Counted from the first letter of the stretch, positions 42,740 to 52,730 are shown. The stretch: DNA of 64,000 bases from Pandoraea norimbergensis (GCF_001465545.3 NZ_CP013480.3:4526001-4590000), one strand, 5' to 3'. Translations and numbers: made by a program. Notes: generated by a model from the sequence alone, not told the origin.

Positions 42740-44247
42740 CGGGCCTCGCGATCGATCAGGAACTGCGTGAGCAACGGCACCGGACGGCCGGTCGCGCCCT
42801 TGGCTGCGCCGCTCTTCCATGCCGTACCGGCAATGTCCAAGTGCGCCCACTCATACTTTTCAGTGAAGCGTGCCAGGAAGCAGGCAGCGGTAACGCTACC
42901 GGCCGGACGCCCGCCGATGTTCGCCATATCGGCGAAGTTCGACTTCAGTTGTTCCTGATACTCGTCTTCGACCGGCAGACGCCAGGCAGTGTCGCCCGTC
43001 GTGCGGCCAGCGGCCACGAGTTCGTCGGCGAGCGCGTCGCTCTTCGAGAACAGGCCCGAGTTCACATGGCCGAGCGCGATGATGCAGGCGCCCGTCAGGG
43101 TGGCCACGTCGATCACGGCGGCCGGCTTGAAGCGCTCGGCATAGGTGAGCGCGTCGCACAGGATCAGGCGGCCTTCGGCGTCGGTATTGAGCACCTCGAT
43201 GGTCTGACCCGACATGCTGGTCACCACATCGCCCGGCTTGGTGGCTTGCGCGCCCGGCATGTTTTCCGTGGCCGGCACCACCGCGATCACGTTGAGCTTG
43301 AGGCCCATCTCGGCGACGGCACGAATTGTGCCAAGCACCGAACCCGCGCCGCACATGTCGTATTTCATCTCGTCCATGCCCTCGCCCGGCTTGAGCGAGA
43401 TGCCGCCCGAGTCGAAGGTCACGCCCTTGCCCACCAGCACGATCGGGGCCTGCTTGGCAGGGCCGCCCTCATACTTGAGCACGATGAACTGGGGCGGCTG
43501 GACCGAACCGCGCGACACCGACAGGAACGACCCCATCTTGAGCGCCTCGATCTGCTTCGGCCCGAGGATCTCTGCCTTGAGCTTGAACTCGCGGGCCAGC
43601 TTGCGGGCCGTGTCGGCCAGATACGTCGGCGTGCACACGTTGCCCGGCAGGTTGCCCAGGTCCTTGGTGAGCGACATGCCGTTGGCGATGGCCTCGCCGC
43701 GCTTCGCAGCAAGCTTGGCAGCCTTCAGGTCTTCCGGAGCAACGGCAAACACGATCTTGCGCAGCGCCACGTTGGCGGGCTCGACCTTGCTCTTCATCTG
43801 GGTGAAACGGTAGGTGGCGTCGCGCAGCGCGAGCACCGAAGTGCGCACGGCCCAGGCGGCGTCCTGCTTGGCGACCTTGACTTGCGGCAGCGTCCACAGG
43901 GCGTCGGCAGCGCGCGAGGCCAGCACGGCACGCACGGCGGCGCGCGTGGCGTCATTGAAACCCTTTTGCGAGAGCTGGTCTTCGCGGCCCAGGCCGACGA
44001 AGAGCACGCGTGCGGGGCTCCAGCCTGCGACTTCGTGCAGCATCAGGGTGCTGCCGAGCTTGCCGTCGAGTTCGCCACGCTTGACCATGCGGGCGAGCAG
44101 GCCCTTGCTGGCGGCGTCGAGCGCCTTGGCGAGGCCCGCGAGCGGCTGTTGCTCGAATACGCCGACCACCAGGCATTCCGTCTTCGCATTGGCGAGATCG
44201 GCCAGGCCGGTCTTGGTCGAATCGAAGGCTTTTGTGCTAAAGTCCAT
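42736..44247 (-). CDS. pepA: Leucyl aminopeptidase (cytosol aminopeptidase, M17)
   Basis: Dimetal hexameric aminopeptidase; in E. coli also a DNA-binding protein. The 503 residues carry the metal and catalytic motifs [26 protein letters not shown] and [11 protein letters not shown] at 44245-44247. Divergent from lptF with about 90 bp between starts, the conserved pepA/lptF arrangement. Confidence 0.97.
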   Translation of the reverse strand: MDFSTKAFDSTKTGLADLANAKTECLVVGVFEQQPLAGLAKALDAASKGLLARMVKRGELDGKLGSTLMLHEVAGWSPARVLFVGLGREDQLSQKGFNDATRAAVRAVLASRAADALWTLPQVKVAKQDAAWAVRTSVLALRDATYRFTQMKSKVEPANVALRKIVFAVAPEDLKAAKLAAKRGEAIANGMSLTKDLGNLPGNVCTPTYLADTARKLAREFKLKAEILGPKQIEALKMGSFLSVSRGSVQPPQFIVLKYEGGPAKQAPIVLVGKGVTFDSGGISLKPGEGMDEMKYDMCGAGSVLGTIRAVAEMGLKLNVIAVVPATENMPGAQATKPGDVVTSMSGQTIEVLNTDAEGRLILCDALTYAERFKPAAVIDVATLTGACIIALGHVNSGLFSKSDALADELVAAGRTTGDTAWRLPVEDEYQEQLKSNFADMANIGGRPAGSVTAACFLARFTEKYEWAHLDIAGTAWKSGAAKGATGRPVPLLTQFLIDREAR

Positions 44248-44338
44248 CGCGCTTTCCTCGGGTAAAATTCGTACGAGCCGCAATTATCCGCTTTTTTCCG
44301 CGCTCGCCCAACCGCGAGAGCTCCCCAATCTTCATCAC

Positions 44339-45472
44339 ATGATTTTTCAGCGTTCCCTACAGCGTGAGCTGAACTACACCGCTGGGGCCGTCTTCATGGT
44401 GCTGATCACCGTCATGCTCACCACGATGATGATCCGCATCCTGGGCTTCGCAGCGTCCGGGAAGGCCGATCCGCGCGACGTGCTCGTGCTCATCGGTCTG
44501 GCCGTGGTCGGCTACCTCGCGGTGATTCTGATCGTCACGCTGTTCGTCTCGATCCTGTTTGTGCTGACCCGCTGGTACCGCGACTCCGAAATGGTCGTGT
44601 GGTTTGCCTCCGGTCTGTCGATCAACGATTTCATCAAGCCGGTGCTTCGCTTTGCTGCGCCGTATCTGGCCGTCATCACGTTCTGCGCGCTGGTCGCGTG
44701 GCCGTGGGCGAACCTCCAGATCTCTGCACTCGAAGCGCGCTTCGCCCAGCGCGACGACGTCTCGATGATCGCGCCCGGCCAGTTCCGCGAGAGCGCCGCC
44801 AATCACCGCGTGTTCTTCGTCGAAACCGTCTCGCCCGACGCCACCAAGGTGCACAACGTCTTCGTCTCGGGCACCGAGAACGGCAAGGTCAACGTCATCG
44901 TTTCGAAAGAAGGACACATCGAGACGGCCAAGGACGGCAACCGCTATATCGTCCTGGAAAACGGCCGCCGCTACGACGGCGTGCCGGGACAGCCCGATTA
45001 CCGCGTGATGGAATTCGAGCGCTACGGCGTGAAGATCGATAACCCGGCCACGACCGACGTCGACAACACCCCGACCAAGGGCGTGCCGACCATGCGTCTG
45101 TTCCGCGAGATTGCCAATCCGATCTTCCGCGGCGAAATCGTCTGGCGTATCGGTCTGCCGCTGCTGGCACTCTCGCTCGTGCTGCTGGCCGTGCCGCTGG
45201 CGTACCAGAACCCGCGTCATGGCCGCACCGTCAATCTCGTCATGGCCGTACTCATCTATTTGGGCTACACCAACTTGCTGAGTCTGTCGCAGGCTTATGT
45301 GGCACAGGAGCGCCTGCCGCTCGCCATCGGCGTGTGGTTGCTGCACGCGCTGGCCCTCGTCGTCATCGTGCTGCTGTACGTGCGCCGCATGCGCTTCCGC
45401 GGGCTGCTCGGCCGCAAGCGCAATCGTGGCAATGCCGAACGAAGCGAGCCGACGGCAGGAGGGGTTCGCTGA
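44339..45472 (+). CDS. lptF: LPS export permease LptF
   Basis: Inner-membrane permease of the LptB2FG extractor that moves LPS into the Lpt bridge. The 377 residues have six membrane helices (three at each end) and the periplasmic beta-jellyroll between (ISALEARFAQRDDVSMIAPGQFRESAANHRVFFVE). ATG at 44339; the frame opens earlier across pepA. Stop and lptG start share one base (TGATG). Confidence 0.95.
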   Translation: MIFQRSLQRELNYTAGAVFMVLITVMLTTMMIRILGFAASGKADPRDVLVLIGLAVVGYLAVILIVTLFVSILFVLTRWYRDSEMVVWFASGLSINDFIKPVLRFAAPYLAVITFCALVAWPWANLQISALEARFAQRDDVSMIAPGQFRESAANHRVFFVETVSPDATKVHNVFVSGTENGKVNVIVSKEGHIETAKDGNRYIVLENGRRYDGVPGQPDYRVMEFERYGVKIDNPATTDVDNTPTKGVPTMRLFREIANPIFRGEIVWRIGLPLLALSLVLLAVPLAYQNPRHGRTVNLVMAVLIYLGYTNLLSLSQAYVAQERLPLAIGVWLLHALALVVIVLLYVRRMRFRGLLGRKRNRGNAERSEPTAGGVR

Positions 45473-46611
45473 TGCGCGTCTACGAAAAATACCTGGCGCG
45501 TCAGATCTATCTGGCGTTCCTGTTCGTCCTGCTGGCGTTTGTCGGCCTGTTCGTCTTCTTCGACCTCGTGAGCGAACTGGGCGACGTGGGCCGGGGCAAC
45601 TACCGCTTCCAGCATGCGCTGGCCTATGTGCTGCTGTTCGCCCCGCAGCGCATGTACGAAATCATTCCGGTCGCTTCGTTGATTGCCGCGATTTATGTCT
45701 GCGCGCAATTGGCGGGTAATTCGGAATTCACGATCTTCCGCGTCTCGGGCCTCTCGACGGGGCAGGCGCTGCGCTCGCTGCTCAAGATCGGCCTGCCGGT
45801 CGTGCTGCTGACGTTCGCCATCGGGGAATTTGTCGCACCGGGTGCCGAGCAACTCGCGCAGAAGATTCGTCTCGAAGCGTTGGGCAGTTCCGTCTCGGCC
45901 GGCTTCCGTTCGGGGGTCTGGGTCAAAGACACCGTCGAACAGGAAGGCGGACGCGTCACGCGCTTCATCAACGTGGGCACGCTCAACCCGGACAACACGA
46001 TTGCCGACGTGCGCATTTACGAATTCGACTCGTCGCTGCGACTCGACAGCGTGCGCCTCGCCAAGCTCGGCCAGTTTCAGACGCCGAATTACTGGCAGCT
46101 GACCGACGTGTCGGAGACCGTGTTCTCCGCGACCGACGACGCGACGGCTAGCAAAGACCCGCTGCGTGCACTCGTGCAGAGCAAGCAGGTGCACATCGAC
46201 AAGGTGCAGATGAAGTCGGAGCTGACGCCGCAGATTCTGTCCGTGCTGATGGTCTCGCCGGACAATATGGCGATCGGCAGCCTGTACAAGTACATCGGGC
46301 ACTTGAAGGAAAATCAGCAGAACACCGACCGCTACAACCTGGCGCTCTGGCAAAAGCTGCTGTATCCGTTCGCCGTGTTCGTGATGATGGCGCTGGCGCT
46401 TCCGTTCGCCTACCTGCATGCCCGCGCCGGGGCCATCGGCCTGAAGGTGTTCGGCGGCATCATGCTCGGCATGAGCTTCCAGTTGCTCAACAATCTGTTC
46501 TCGCATCTGGGCCTGCTCAACACGTGGCCGGCGTGGTTCACCGCAGCGTTACCTTCGCTGCTTTATCTGGTGCTCGCCATCGCGGCGCTGCGCTGGGTGG
46601 ACAAACACTGA
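45472..46611 (+). CDS. lptG: LPS export permease LptG
   Basis: Second permease subunit, 379 residues, with the same six-helix plus jellyroll layout (MRVYEKYLARQIYLAFLFVLLAFVGLFVFFDLVSELGDVG ... GAIGLKVFGGIMLGMSFQLLNNLF). Overlaps lptF by one base and the following cbiX by one base. Confidence 0.95.
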   Translation: MRVYEKYLARQIYLAFLFVLLAFVGLFVFFDLVSELGDVGRGNYRFQHALAYVLLFAPQRMYEIIPVASLIAAIYVCAQLAGNSEFTIFRVSGLSTGQALRSLLKIGLPVVLLTFAIGEFVAPGAEQLAQKIRLEALGSSVSAGFRSGVWVKDTVEQEGGRVTRFINVGTLNPDNTIADVRIYEFDSSLRLDSVRLAKLGQFQTPNYWQLTDVSETVFSATDDATASKDPLRALVQSKQVHIDKVQMKSELTPQILSVLMVSPDNMAIGSLYKYIGHLKENQQNTDRYNLALWQKLLYPFAVFVMMALALPFAYLHARAGAIGLKVFGGIMLGMSFQLLNNLFSHLGLLNTWPAWFTAALPSLLYLVLAIAALRWVDKH

Positions 46612-46997
46612 TGCAGCAACAGGCGCTCATCCTGTTCGGCCATGGCTCGCGCGATGCGCGCTGGGCCGAACCGTTCGAGCGCCTGCGGGCTATCGTCGCC
46701 GCACGCCGCCCCGGCGTGGACGTGCGTCTGGCCTTTCTCGAACTGATGACACCCAGCGTGCTGGATGCCATCGCCGCTCAAGTGGCGGCGGGCGCTGACG
46801 AGATCACCGTGGTGCCCGTCTTTTTCGGGCAGGGCGGGCACGTCCGGCGCGACCTCCCCGCGCTCATCGAGCAGGCGCGTCAGGTGCATCCTCAAGTGCG
46901 GATCGACATCGCCGGTGCCGTCGGCGAAAACGACGACGTGCTGAACGCGATCGGCGATTACTGCCTGCATCAACTCGACGCCGACACGTCGGCCTGA
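46611..46997 (+). CDS. cbiX: Short sirohydrochlorin chelatase (CbiX/SirB type)
   Basis: Inserts metal into sirohydrochlorin for siroheme (or cobalamin). The 128-residue single-domain form has the metal-binding LFGHGSRDARW and VVPVFFGQGGHVRRDLP histidines. Its start overlaps the lptG stop (TGATG). In related genomes it precedes cobA and the cys genes, which here begin at 52730 after the giant ORF. Confidence 0.9.
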   Translation: MQQQALILFGHGSRDARWAEPFERLRAIVAARRPGVDVRLAFLELMTPSVLDAIAAQVAAGADEITVVPVFFGQGGHVRRDLPALIEQARQVHPQVRIDIAGAVGENDDVLNAIGDYCLHQLDADTSA

Positions 46998-47233
46998 GGG
47001 CAATCGGCGTTACGGCGCCTTCGGTCACCTCCGCATCGCTTCCGCTTTCGCCCCGCGCGGCGAAATCCCAATGCGTCCCCCGCAGACAAAAAATGAAATC
47101 GGTCCTACGGGCTGAAGTCCAACAATCGGTGTCACCGCGACGCGTGTGTGCGGTTACCTGAGCAACGACAGGGACCCCACTAGGGCGCGCCTTGCTCGTC
47201 TGCGCAGCCCTATCAGGACTTCTCGAGCTCCTT
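46998..47233 (+). other. Leader region ahead of the giant ORF
   Basis: 236 bp without a convincing terminator for cbiX or a clear promoter for the next ORF. No ribosome site stronger than GAGCT precedes the ATG at 47234. Confidence 0.35.
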
Positions 47234-50200
47234 ATGCCAGGCATCACCACCGACTTGCGCGCCGTCCCGGCCGTCATGCCGAAACCCGCGATCAACCCAC
47301 CACGGCACCTCCCCGCCAACGCGTTCCTGCAACTCTCCGAGGCAGCGCGCGAGATGCTCGATATGCCACGCGATCTCGCTGCCGCACTCGGCTTCACACT
47401 GCATGTCATCGAGTTAAGACTGTCTCAGGCGGAACTCGATCAGTTGATCAGAAGCGATCTCCAGGACATCGCTCACGTGCTCGACGCCAATGAAGACCTG
47501 GCACCGCTCATTCTGGACAGTCTGACCAGCGCATTGAGTCGGCGTCACCCGTCGGAGAGCGTGCGAGACGTCATGCAACGCGCCGTGTCGACCAGTGCGT
47601 TGCGCGACCTGCGCCGCTCCGCGGCGCGGGCTGAGAGACTCGACGTCGAAACAGCGGTCACTGCCGAGCGCTGGTGTGCCCAGGTCACGCAATGGCTCTG
47701 CCTTTTGCACGACGCCGCTGTGCGATTTCGCTGGGCCGGTTCCGGCCACGATCCGAAGGCGCGTCTCGAGCCTCATGGCGAATGCGAATCTGCATTGGCC
47801 GCAGCCCAACCACTCGCTCCCGAACCGCTCGCGGCACGTCCCCCGAACTTCCGTGATGCCGGTGTGATGGGCTTTGTGCTCTGGTGGTTGTATGCCACGC
47901 AGGCGGCCACCACGGTCACCCGCCGGCCGGCGTCTGGAACAATGCCCCCTGGCCATGTCGCCGATATGTCCTCGCCATCGGCCGAGCCTGCCGATGAAGG
48001 CACCCTCACGCGTCTGGCCGATGCCGTGCTGGCCTACCGCTCCGGGCAGCACCCGCGCCTCGTGCCCGATGCTGCATCCGATGCGACGCCCTTTGCGGGC
48101 ACCCTCGCACACGCGAACGCCTTGCGCGCCCGCCGAAGCGCCGGGCAACTCGTCGAGACCTCGTCAACCCAGTCAACTGGGACAACTGGGACAACTGGGA
48201 CAACTGGGACAACTGGGACATCTGCGGCAACGCAAGCCCCCCTCCCACCGCCGCTGCCGGAAATCGACGGCATCGCACCGTCCGCCACATTTCCCGACGA
48301 AGTCGCGGCGTACATCGGTTTGCTGCGCAATCGCACGATGGAGCACAAGGTCGCATTCCGCTGGACGCAAAACACTGTGAACCTCACGCAAATGGTTGAG
48401 ACGTCATTGACGCGACGTCTCGCCGCAGCGGCCTCCCCGGGCAACCCGGCGCCCCGGCTCGACAACGTGTTCCTCTACCAATTCGACACATTCGATTTCC
48501 CGAGCCCTTCGCCCGCCTACGACATCGGACACCTGCAACGCTCACGACCGCATCCACCGACGCCCATCGTGCCAGCGGCACTACGCATCGTCAGCGGCGA
48601 GACGCCAATACAAATCGAGAACTACGGCGTCTATGCCGGCAGGTTGCAACAGAATCGGAAATACCTGGCCAACGAGCAGGTACCCGGACTGCCGATCGAC
48701 ACATTCCTCAACGCGCTGACCGCATGGAAATGGCTGGCGCAGCAGGATGCGTCCGGCGTCGAAGCGCAGAACTTCCTAAAACAACTCGACGCACCACAGC
48801 GACACATGGCCCGCGACGACCTTCAGTTGTCATACACCGCAGGGCAGTTATCCGCCGATGCCGTCGTACTGGGGCAGATCGTTCTCGACACGCCCGTTCA
48901 CGCCAGCCAGGGGCCACTCGAATACGTGCGTGCCCACACTGTCCACGTGTGTGAGCCGGGAGAATCGGTGACGCCCCCGGTCGCCGCCATGTTTGTGATA
49001 ACCGAACGCGGCGACGGCGGGCGAGCGTTGTTGTATCTCGCGGGTGATGCCCGGCCCTGGCGGGAATACACAAGCCTCGCGGCGTTACAGACCGACTTGT
49101 CGTCGCCGGCATCCGGCCTTCCCGACGCCGTGCGGACTCGCCTGCCGCTACGCATGGCATCCCCCCACCGGCCCCATGCGCCGAATGCTCAGCATGCTTC
49201 AGCGAACATCACAGACATTCGGTTGGCGCTCACACCGGACGACCCGCTGAGCGTGGCACGCGCCGCGTCGCTCGCGGTGCTCCGCGACGATATTGCGTTC
49301 AACGTGACGCAGGCGACTACCGCCGAGCGCGCCGGCGACTATGTCGCATGGTTCGCGGGAGCGGCCCCGCATGCCCGCCATGCGTCCTTGCAGGCAGGCC
49401 CGGGAACGACAACGGGAACGCCTATTCCACCGGGCGCGCGCCCTCCCGCACGCGTCGTCGCATTGCCCGAGAACATCGAAGCGTCCGTCGAAGCGCTGCT
49501 CGATCTGCGCACACAAGTCTCAATGGCGCTGCCTGACGTTCGTCAAATAGCACGCGAAACGGCGCGAGATACGATGAAGGCGCTCATAGGCGAATCGCTC
49601 GACCCGGATGCTATCCGGCTGGAGATCCATCCGATACCGCCATACCGTCCCGGCACGCGTGACAATAACGCCACGTCGATCACCTCGATGAGTCTGACCA
49701 ACGCCGTTCTCGAGGCCGTCAGCGGCAGGCCACCGGCCCCTCAGGCAGGACAAGAAATGCGCCTCACGCGGCTCGCACGCTCGCCCCGCGTCTCCGTGGA
49801 TCAGACGGCCTCGATGGTGCCATTGCCGGATGCCGACACCGTCATGCGTCGCATCCCGTTCGATGAATTTGAGGGCAAATATCGCAAGGCGCTTGAAGAT
49901 TTCGTTGCCGCGCGGCACGGATCATTGCGGCAAGTGCTAAGAGCCAGCTTCGGTATCGATGCCCTCCTGTTAGCGCTGCAACAGAAACTCGACAATACCC
50001 AGGTCGCCCTCGCTCAGGCGGTGGGACAAGATTCAGAGCGGGACGACGGCCGCACTCCCGCGGAGTTCTCACCGCCGACGCGATACTCGCGTGAGTGGAT
50101 CAGCATCGGCGGCATACCGACACGACTGATGCTCTTCACCGACACCCCCACGAACAAGACGTTGATGTACGCTCCCGGCACGGGTAACGGGGAAGTCATG

Positions 50201-51883
50201 GGTTTCGACGACCGGCATGCCATGCAGATCTGGCTGGCAGAACAGGCGCATAGTCCGGACGGCAGACGCCTGCTCCTGTCGTTGTTTGAACCGCGGCAAC
50301 AACGCGAGGCCAACGCCAGACTAGACGCGTTTGAGTCCCGTTCTCCAACGACTGCCCCCCTCGCTGACGCTGTCGGCGCACCTGTCGACGGCGATACCTT
50401 TCAGGCGGTCGCTGAGCGGATGTTGAACCATTCGAGTTCGTATCTCAATGCGACGCTCACCTCCAGCGGCACCGATGAATCCGTCGTCGGCGTAGCGCGC
50501 GTGATCCGCTGGATGGACATAACGATGGGACTCGGCACGTGGGCGGCCGATATCTTACGGCCGGCATCGATTTCCCTGAGCATCTCCGACGGCATGATCG
50601 GCACGCTTCTGGCAGCGTTCGGCGATGCGCGAACACGCCCGGAAGGCTGGAAATCACTGGCCACCGCTATTGGCAGCCAGGGCATCTCCGCGCTCAGACT
50701 CCAGATCCTAAGCCGGCTGCCCGGCGGCGCAAAGTATCACTTTTTCGTCGATGGCCCGCTTGATGGCGTGAACGGCGTGATTGACGGGCTGTACTACGTC
50801 GAAGGCGATTTCATCGCGCATGTCGACGAATTTACCTACGCCCATCTCAACTTCGATTTCGGCGCTGGCGAGTTCCGTCTATGGAACCCCGACACAAACG
50901 AACTCGGCCCCTTCATGCGACTGAACAGCCTGGGTGAGTGGCGGGTGATACCGCAACCCGAAGCCGGGGCAGCCTCGTCGCTCAACGACCCCCATCTGGT
51001 CTACGAAATCGATCAAGCCTACGGGGCGCGCTTCGAAGTCGTGCGCAACGAAGCGACGCTGGCCGAACGCAAGGCTTTCAACCACGCGAAGAACGAGGCC
51101 TACGTGCGGGGTAGCCCGCCCCTCGAGGAGCGCGCCCCCGCCGCGTATCACATGCTGCTCTTTATCGCGCCGGAGATCTCCGATTACGCCACATTGGGCG
51201 AGATTGCCGGTGAAGTCGAAAATGCCCTGGCCGCGGAGGCGTCGAGTGAGCTGGTGACCAATATGGGAACTGAAGCAGCGGCCGCGGGCGCCGTCGTGAC
51301 GCGTGTGACCGATATTCCCGGCGTGCCCGACGGTATGCTTGACAACGGCTTGGTGCGTGCGATGGCGGTCGCCGTACACGATGGAGAAGAAGGGACGCTG
51401 CTGGCCCATCAGAGTGAGTTCGCCATGGCACCTGAGGCACCGGCAACGCAGCGATACATGGACCAGATGCAAAGTCTGGGCGCCAGCGAATACGCTGGCA
51501 GTGCCATCCATTCAGGCGCCGACAGTGTGCGCACTTGCAGCATCGACAATCTCGCCGCAGCGCTGGACGGCAAGGCCAATATCGAACGCATCTACGAGAT
51601 GACGACCCCGCATCACATCATGCTGTTCGGACGCCGCGTGATCAGAATGCGCACCGAATATTTCTTCTTCGACCCCGCAACGAGCATTGTCGTCCATCCC
51701 GACAAGGCCGTAGTTCTTGAAGCCACGATCCGGCATCTCAAGAGCATGAGTGCGACCTATGGCGCGTTCAGGTTTCCGGGCGGCCCGGCGGTAATGTTGC
51801 GGCGCGTTGATGTCGGCCAACTGACGCACGTACCGATCGCCGAGGGGCACAGCGTGCAGGATCTCGTCCGTCTGACGCAATGA
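47234..51883 (+). CDS. Giant DUF6543/dermonecrotic-toxin-like protein
   Basis: 1549 residues, role unknown. No signal peptide is visible. About 1-300: helical N-terminal part with one hydrophobic segment near 211-225. About 308-345: TGT repeat and Pro-rich linker. About 350-640 and 750-1020: two similar modules, each with a helical block, a beta strand and a LYxAGD or MYAPGT turn followed by F/Y-x-S/D and a W or L helix (RALLYLAGDARPWREY; KTLMYAPGTGNGEVMGF). About 1090-1160: hydrophobic helical stretch. About 1195-1245: VDEFTYAHLNF ... GPFMRLNSLGEW, the box usual in Pseudomonas DUF6543 proteins. About 1300-1549: unmatched C-terminal domain with C1435, H1460/H1461 and D1480. Start ATG 47234 rather than TTG 47192. 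Sits between cbiX and cobA, with no neighbouring immunity or secretion gene seen. Family assignment is by pattern recognition only. Confidence 0.7.
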   Translation: MPGITTDLRAVPAVMPKPAINPPRHLPANAFLQLSEAAREMLDMPRDLAAALGFTLHVIELRLSQAELDQLIRSDLQDIAHVLDANEDLAPLILDSLTSALSRRHPSESVRDVMQRAVSTSALRDLRRSAARAERLDVETAVTAERWCAQVTQWLCLLHDAAVRFRWAGSGHDPKARLEPHGECESALAAAQPLAPEPLAARPPNFRDAGVMGFVLWWLYATQAATTVTRRPASGTMPPGHVADMSSPSAEPADEGTLTRLADAVLAYRSGQHPRLVPDAASDATPFAGTLAHANALRARRSAGQLVETSSTQSTGTTGTTGTTGTTGTSAATQAPLPPPLPEIDGIAPSATFPDEVAAYIGLLRNRTMEHKVAFRWTQNTVNLTQMVETSLTRRLAAAASPGNPAPRLDNVFLYQFDTFDFPSPSPAYDIGHLQRSRPHPPTPIVPAALRIVSGETPIQIENYGVYAGRLQQNRKYLANEQVPGLPIDTFLNALTAWKWLAQQDASGVEAQNFLKQLDAPQRHMARDDLQLSYTAGQLSADAVVLGQIVLDTPVHASQGPLEYVRAHTVHVCEPGESVTPPVAAMFVITERGDGGRALLYLAGDARPWREYTSLAALQTDLSSPASGLPDAVRTRLPLRMASPHRPHAPNAQHASANITDIRLALTPDDPLSVARAASLAVLRDDIAFNVTQATTAERAGDYVAWFAGAAPHARHASLQAGPGTTTGTPIPPGARPPARVVALPENIEASVEALLDLRTQVSMALPDVRQIARETARDTMKALIGESLDPDAIRLEIHPIPPYRPGTRDNNATSITSMSLTNAVLEAVSGRPPAPQAGQEMRLTRLARSPRVSVDQTASMVPLPDADTVMRRIPFDEFEGKYRKALEDFVAARHGSLRQVLRASFGIDALLLALQQKLDNTQVALAQAVGQDSERDDGRTPAEFSPPTRYSREWISIGGIPTRLMLFTDTPTNKTLMYAPGTGNGEVMGFDDRHAMQIWLAEQAHSPDGRRLLLSLFEPRQQREANARLDAFESRSPTTAPLADAVGAPVDGDTFQAVAERMLNHSSSYLNATLTSSGTDESVVGVARVIRWMDITMGLGTWAADILRPASISLSISDGMIGTLLAAFGDARTRPEGWKSLATAIGSQGISALRLQILSRLPGGAKYHFFVDGPLDGVNGVIDGLYYVEGDFIAHVDEFTYAHLNFDFGAGEFRLWNPDTNELGPFMRLNSLGEWRVIPQPEAGAASSLNDPHLVYEIDQAYGARFEVVRNEATLAERKAFNHAKNEAYVRGSPPLEERAPAAYHMLLFIAPEISDYATLGEIAGEVENALAAEASSELVTNMGTEAAAAGAVVTRVTDIPGVPDGMLDNGLVRAMAVAVHDGEEGTLLAHQSEFAMAPEAPATQRYMDQMQSLGASEYAGSAIHSGADSVRTCSIDNLAAALDGKANIERIYEMTTPHHIMLFGRRVIRMRTEYFFFDPATSIVVHPDKAVVLEATIRHLKSMSATYGAFRFPGGPAVMLRRVDVGQLTHVPIAEGHSVQDLVRLTQ
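48174..48218. repeat. 9-nt in-frame tandem repeat in the giant ORF
   Basis: CAACTGGGA occurs five times exactly, encoding a Thr-Gly-Thr repeat linker at about residues 314-329. The period is a multiple of three, so copy changes would alter linker length without breaking the frame. Confidence 0.92.
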
Positions 51884-51938
51884 CGCCCCGTTCGCAGCCG
51901 TGCGGGGGGATACGGATACGTTGCGATGCCGCGCTAGG

Positions 51939-52730
51939 TTAAGCGGCCAGTGAGGCGCCGGCCACCATCGATGGGGAGGACGTCGATACCTGAGCCTGCG
52001 CAAAGGCATCGCCAATCAGCAGCACGCTCGGCTGTGTGCTGTCGAACCAGCTTGCTGCGACGCCGCGCGAGATATCGTCCAGCGTCATGACGACGCTACG
52101 TTCGCGGGGTGTGGTCGCGGCTTCGACAATCGCCACCGGTGTGGCGGCTGACTTACCGGCAGCGATCAGTTCGCCCGCGATGCGTTGAGCCGCGTCGCGG
52201 CCCATGTAATAGACCAGCGAGTCGGCCGACGCTTGTGCGGTGATCTCCGCCGATTCCGGTGCCCGGCTCTGCGTGGCGAAGGCAACACTGCGGGCGACGC
52301 CGCGCAGCGTCAACGAGCTTTTGAGCGTAGCCGCACTGGCGAGCGCCGCCGTAATACCCGGCACAACCTCCACCGCGATGCCGGCGGCTTCCAGTGCGCG
52401 CAACTCTTCGTCGGCGCGTCCGAACAGCATCGGGTCACCGCCCTTCAGGCGCACCACGAGCGCATGCGTACGCGCGTTGTCGATCAATTGCTTGTTGATG
52501 AAGTGCTGTGCGCTGGAGTGCTTACCGCAACGCTTGCCGACGGCGATCAATTTCGCCTGCGGGCACAGCGCAAGCATTTCCGGCTCGACCAGTGCGTCGT
52601 GCAGCACGACGTCGGCCTGCGCGAGCAAGCGTGCACCACGCACCGTAATCAGATCTGCGGCACCGGGGCCGGCACCGACCAGATAGACCTTGCCCGGAAG
52701 CGCGGCAGATTGCGAAGAAGTCACCGTCAT
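51939..52730 (-). CDS. cobA: Uroporphyrinogen-III C-methyltransferase
   Basis: SAM-dependent methylation of uroporphyrinogen III to precorrin-2, first step to siroheme. The 263 residues carry GKVYLVGAGPGAADLITVRG, VVRLKGGDPMLFGR and VVPGITAALASAATLKSSLTLRGVA, the SUMT motifs. It is not fused to an oxidase/chelatase domain; a CbiX chelatase gene is nearby. Serves sulfite reductase through siroheme. Start ATG at 52728-52730. Confidence 0.94.
   Translation of the reverse strand: MTVTSSQSAALPGKVYLVGAGPGAADLITVRGARLLAQADVVLHDALVEPEMLALCPQAKLIAVGKRCGKHSSAQHFINKQLIDNARTHALVVRLKGGDPMLFGRADEELRALEAAGIAVEVVPGITAALASAATLKSSLTLRGVARSVAFATQSRAPESAEITAQASADSLVYYMGRDAAQRIAGELIAAGKSAATPVAIVEAATTPRERSVVMTLDDISRGVAASWFDSTQPSVLLIGDAFAQAQVSTSSPSMVAGASLAA

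Noticed and set aside
47192..47233. TTG start for the giant ORF
   Set aside because: No ribosome site and no added conserved residues; the ATG at 47234 was kept, though its own site is weak.
51101..51880. Papain-like (C58) peptidase assignment for the giant ORF's end
   Set aside because: The Cys-to-His spacing does not fit the family, so it is listed only as a lead.
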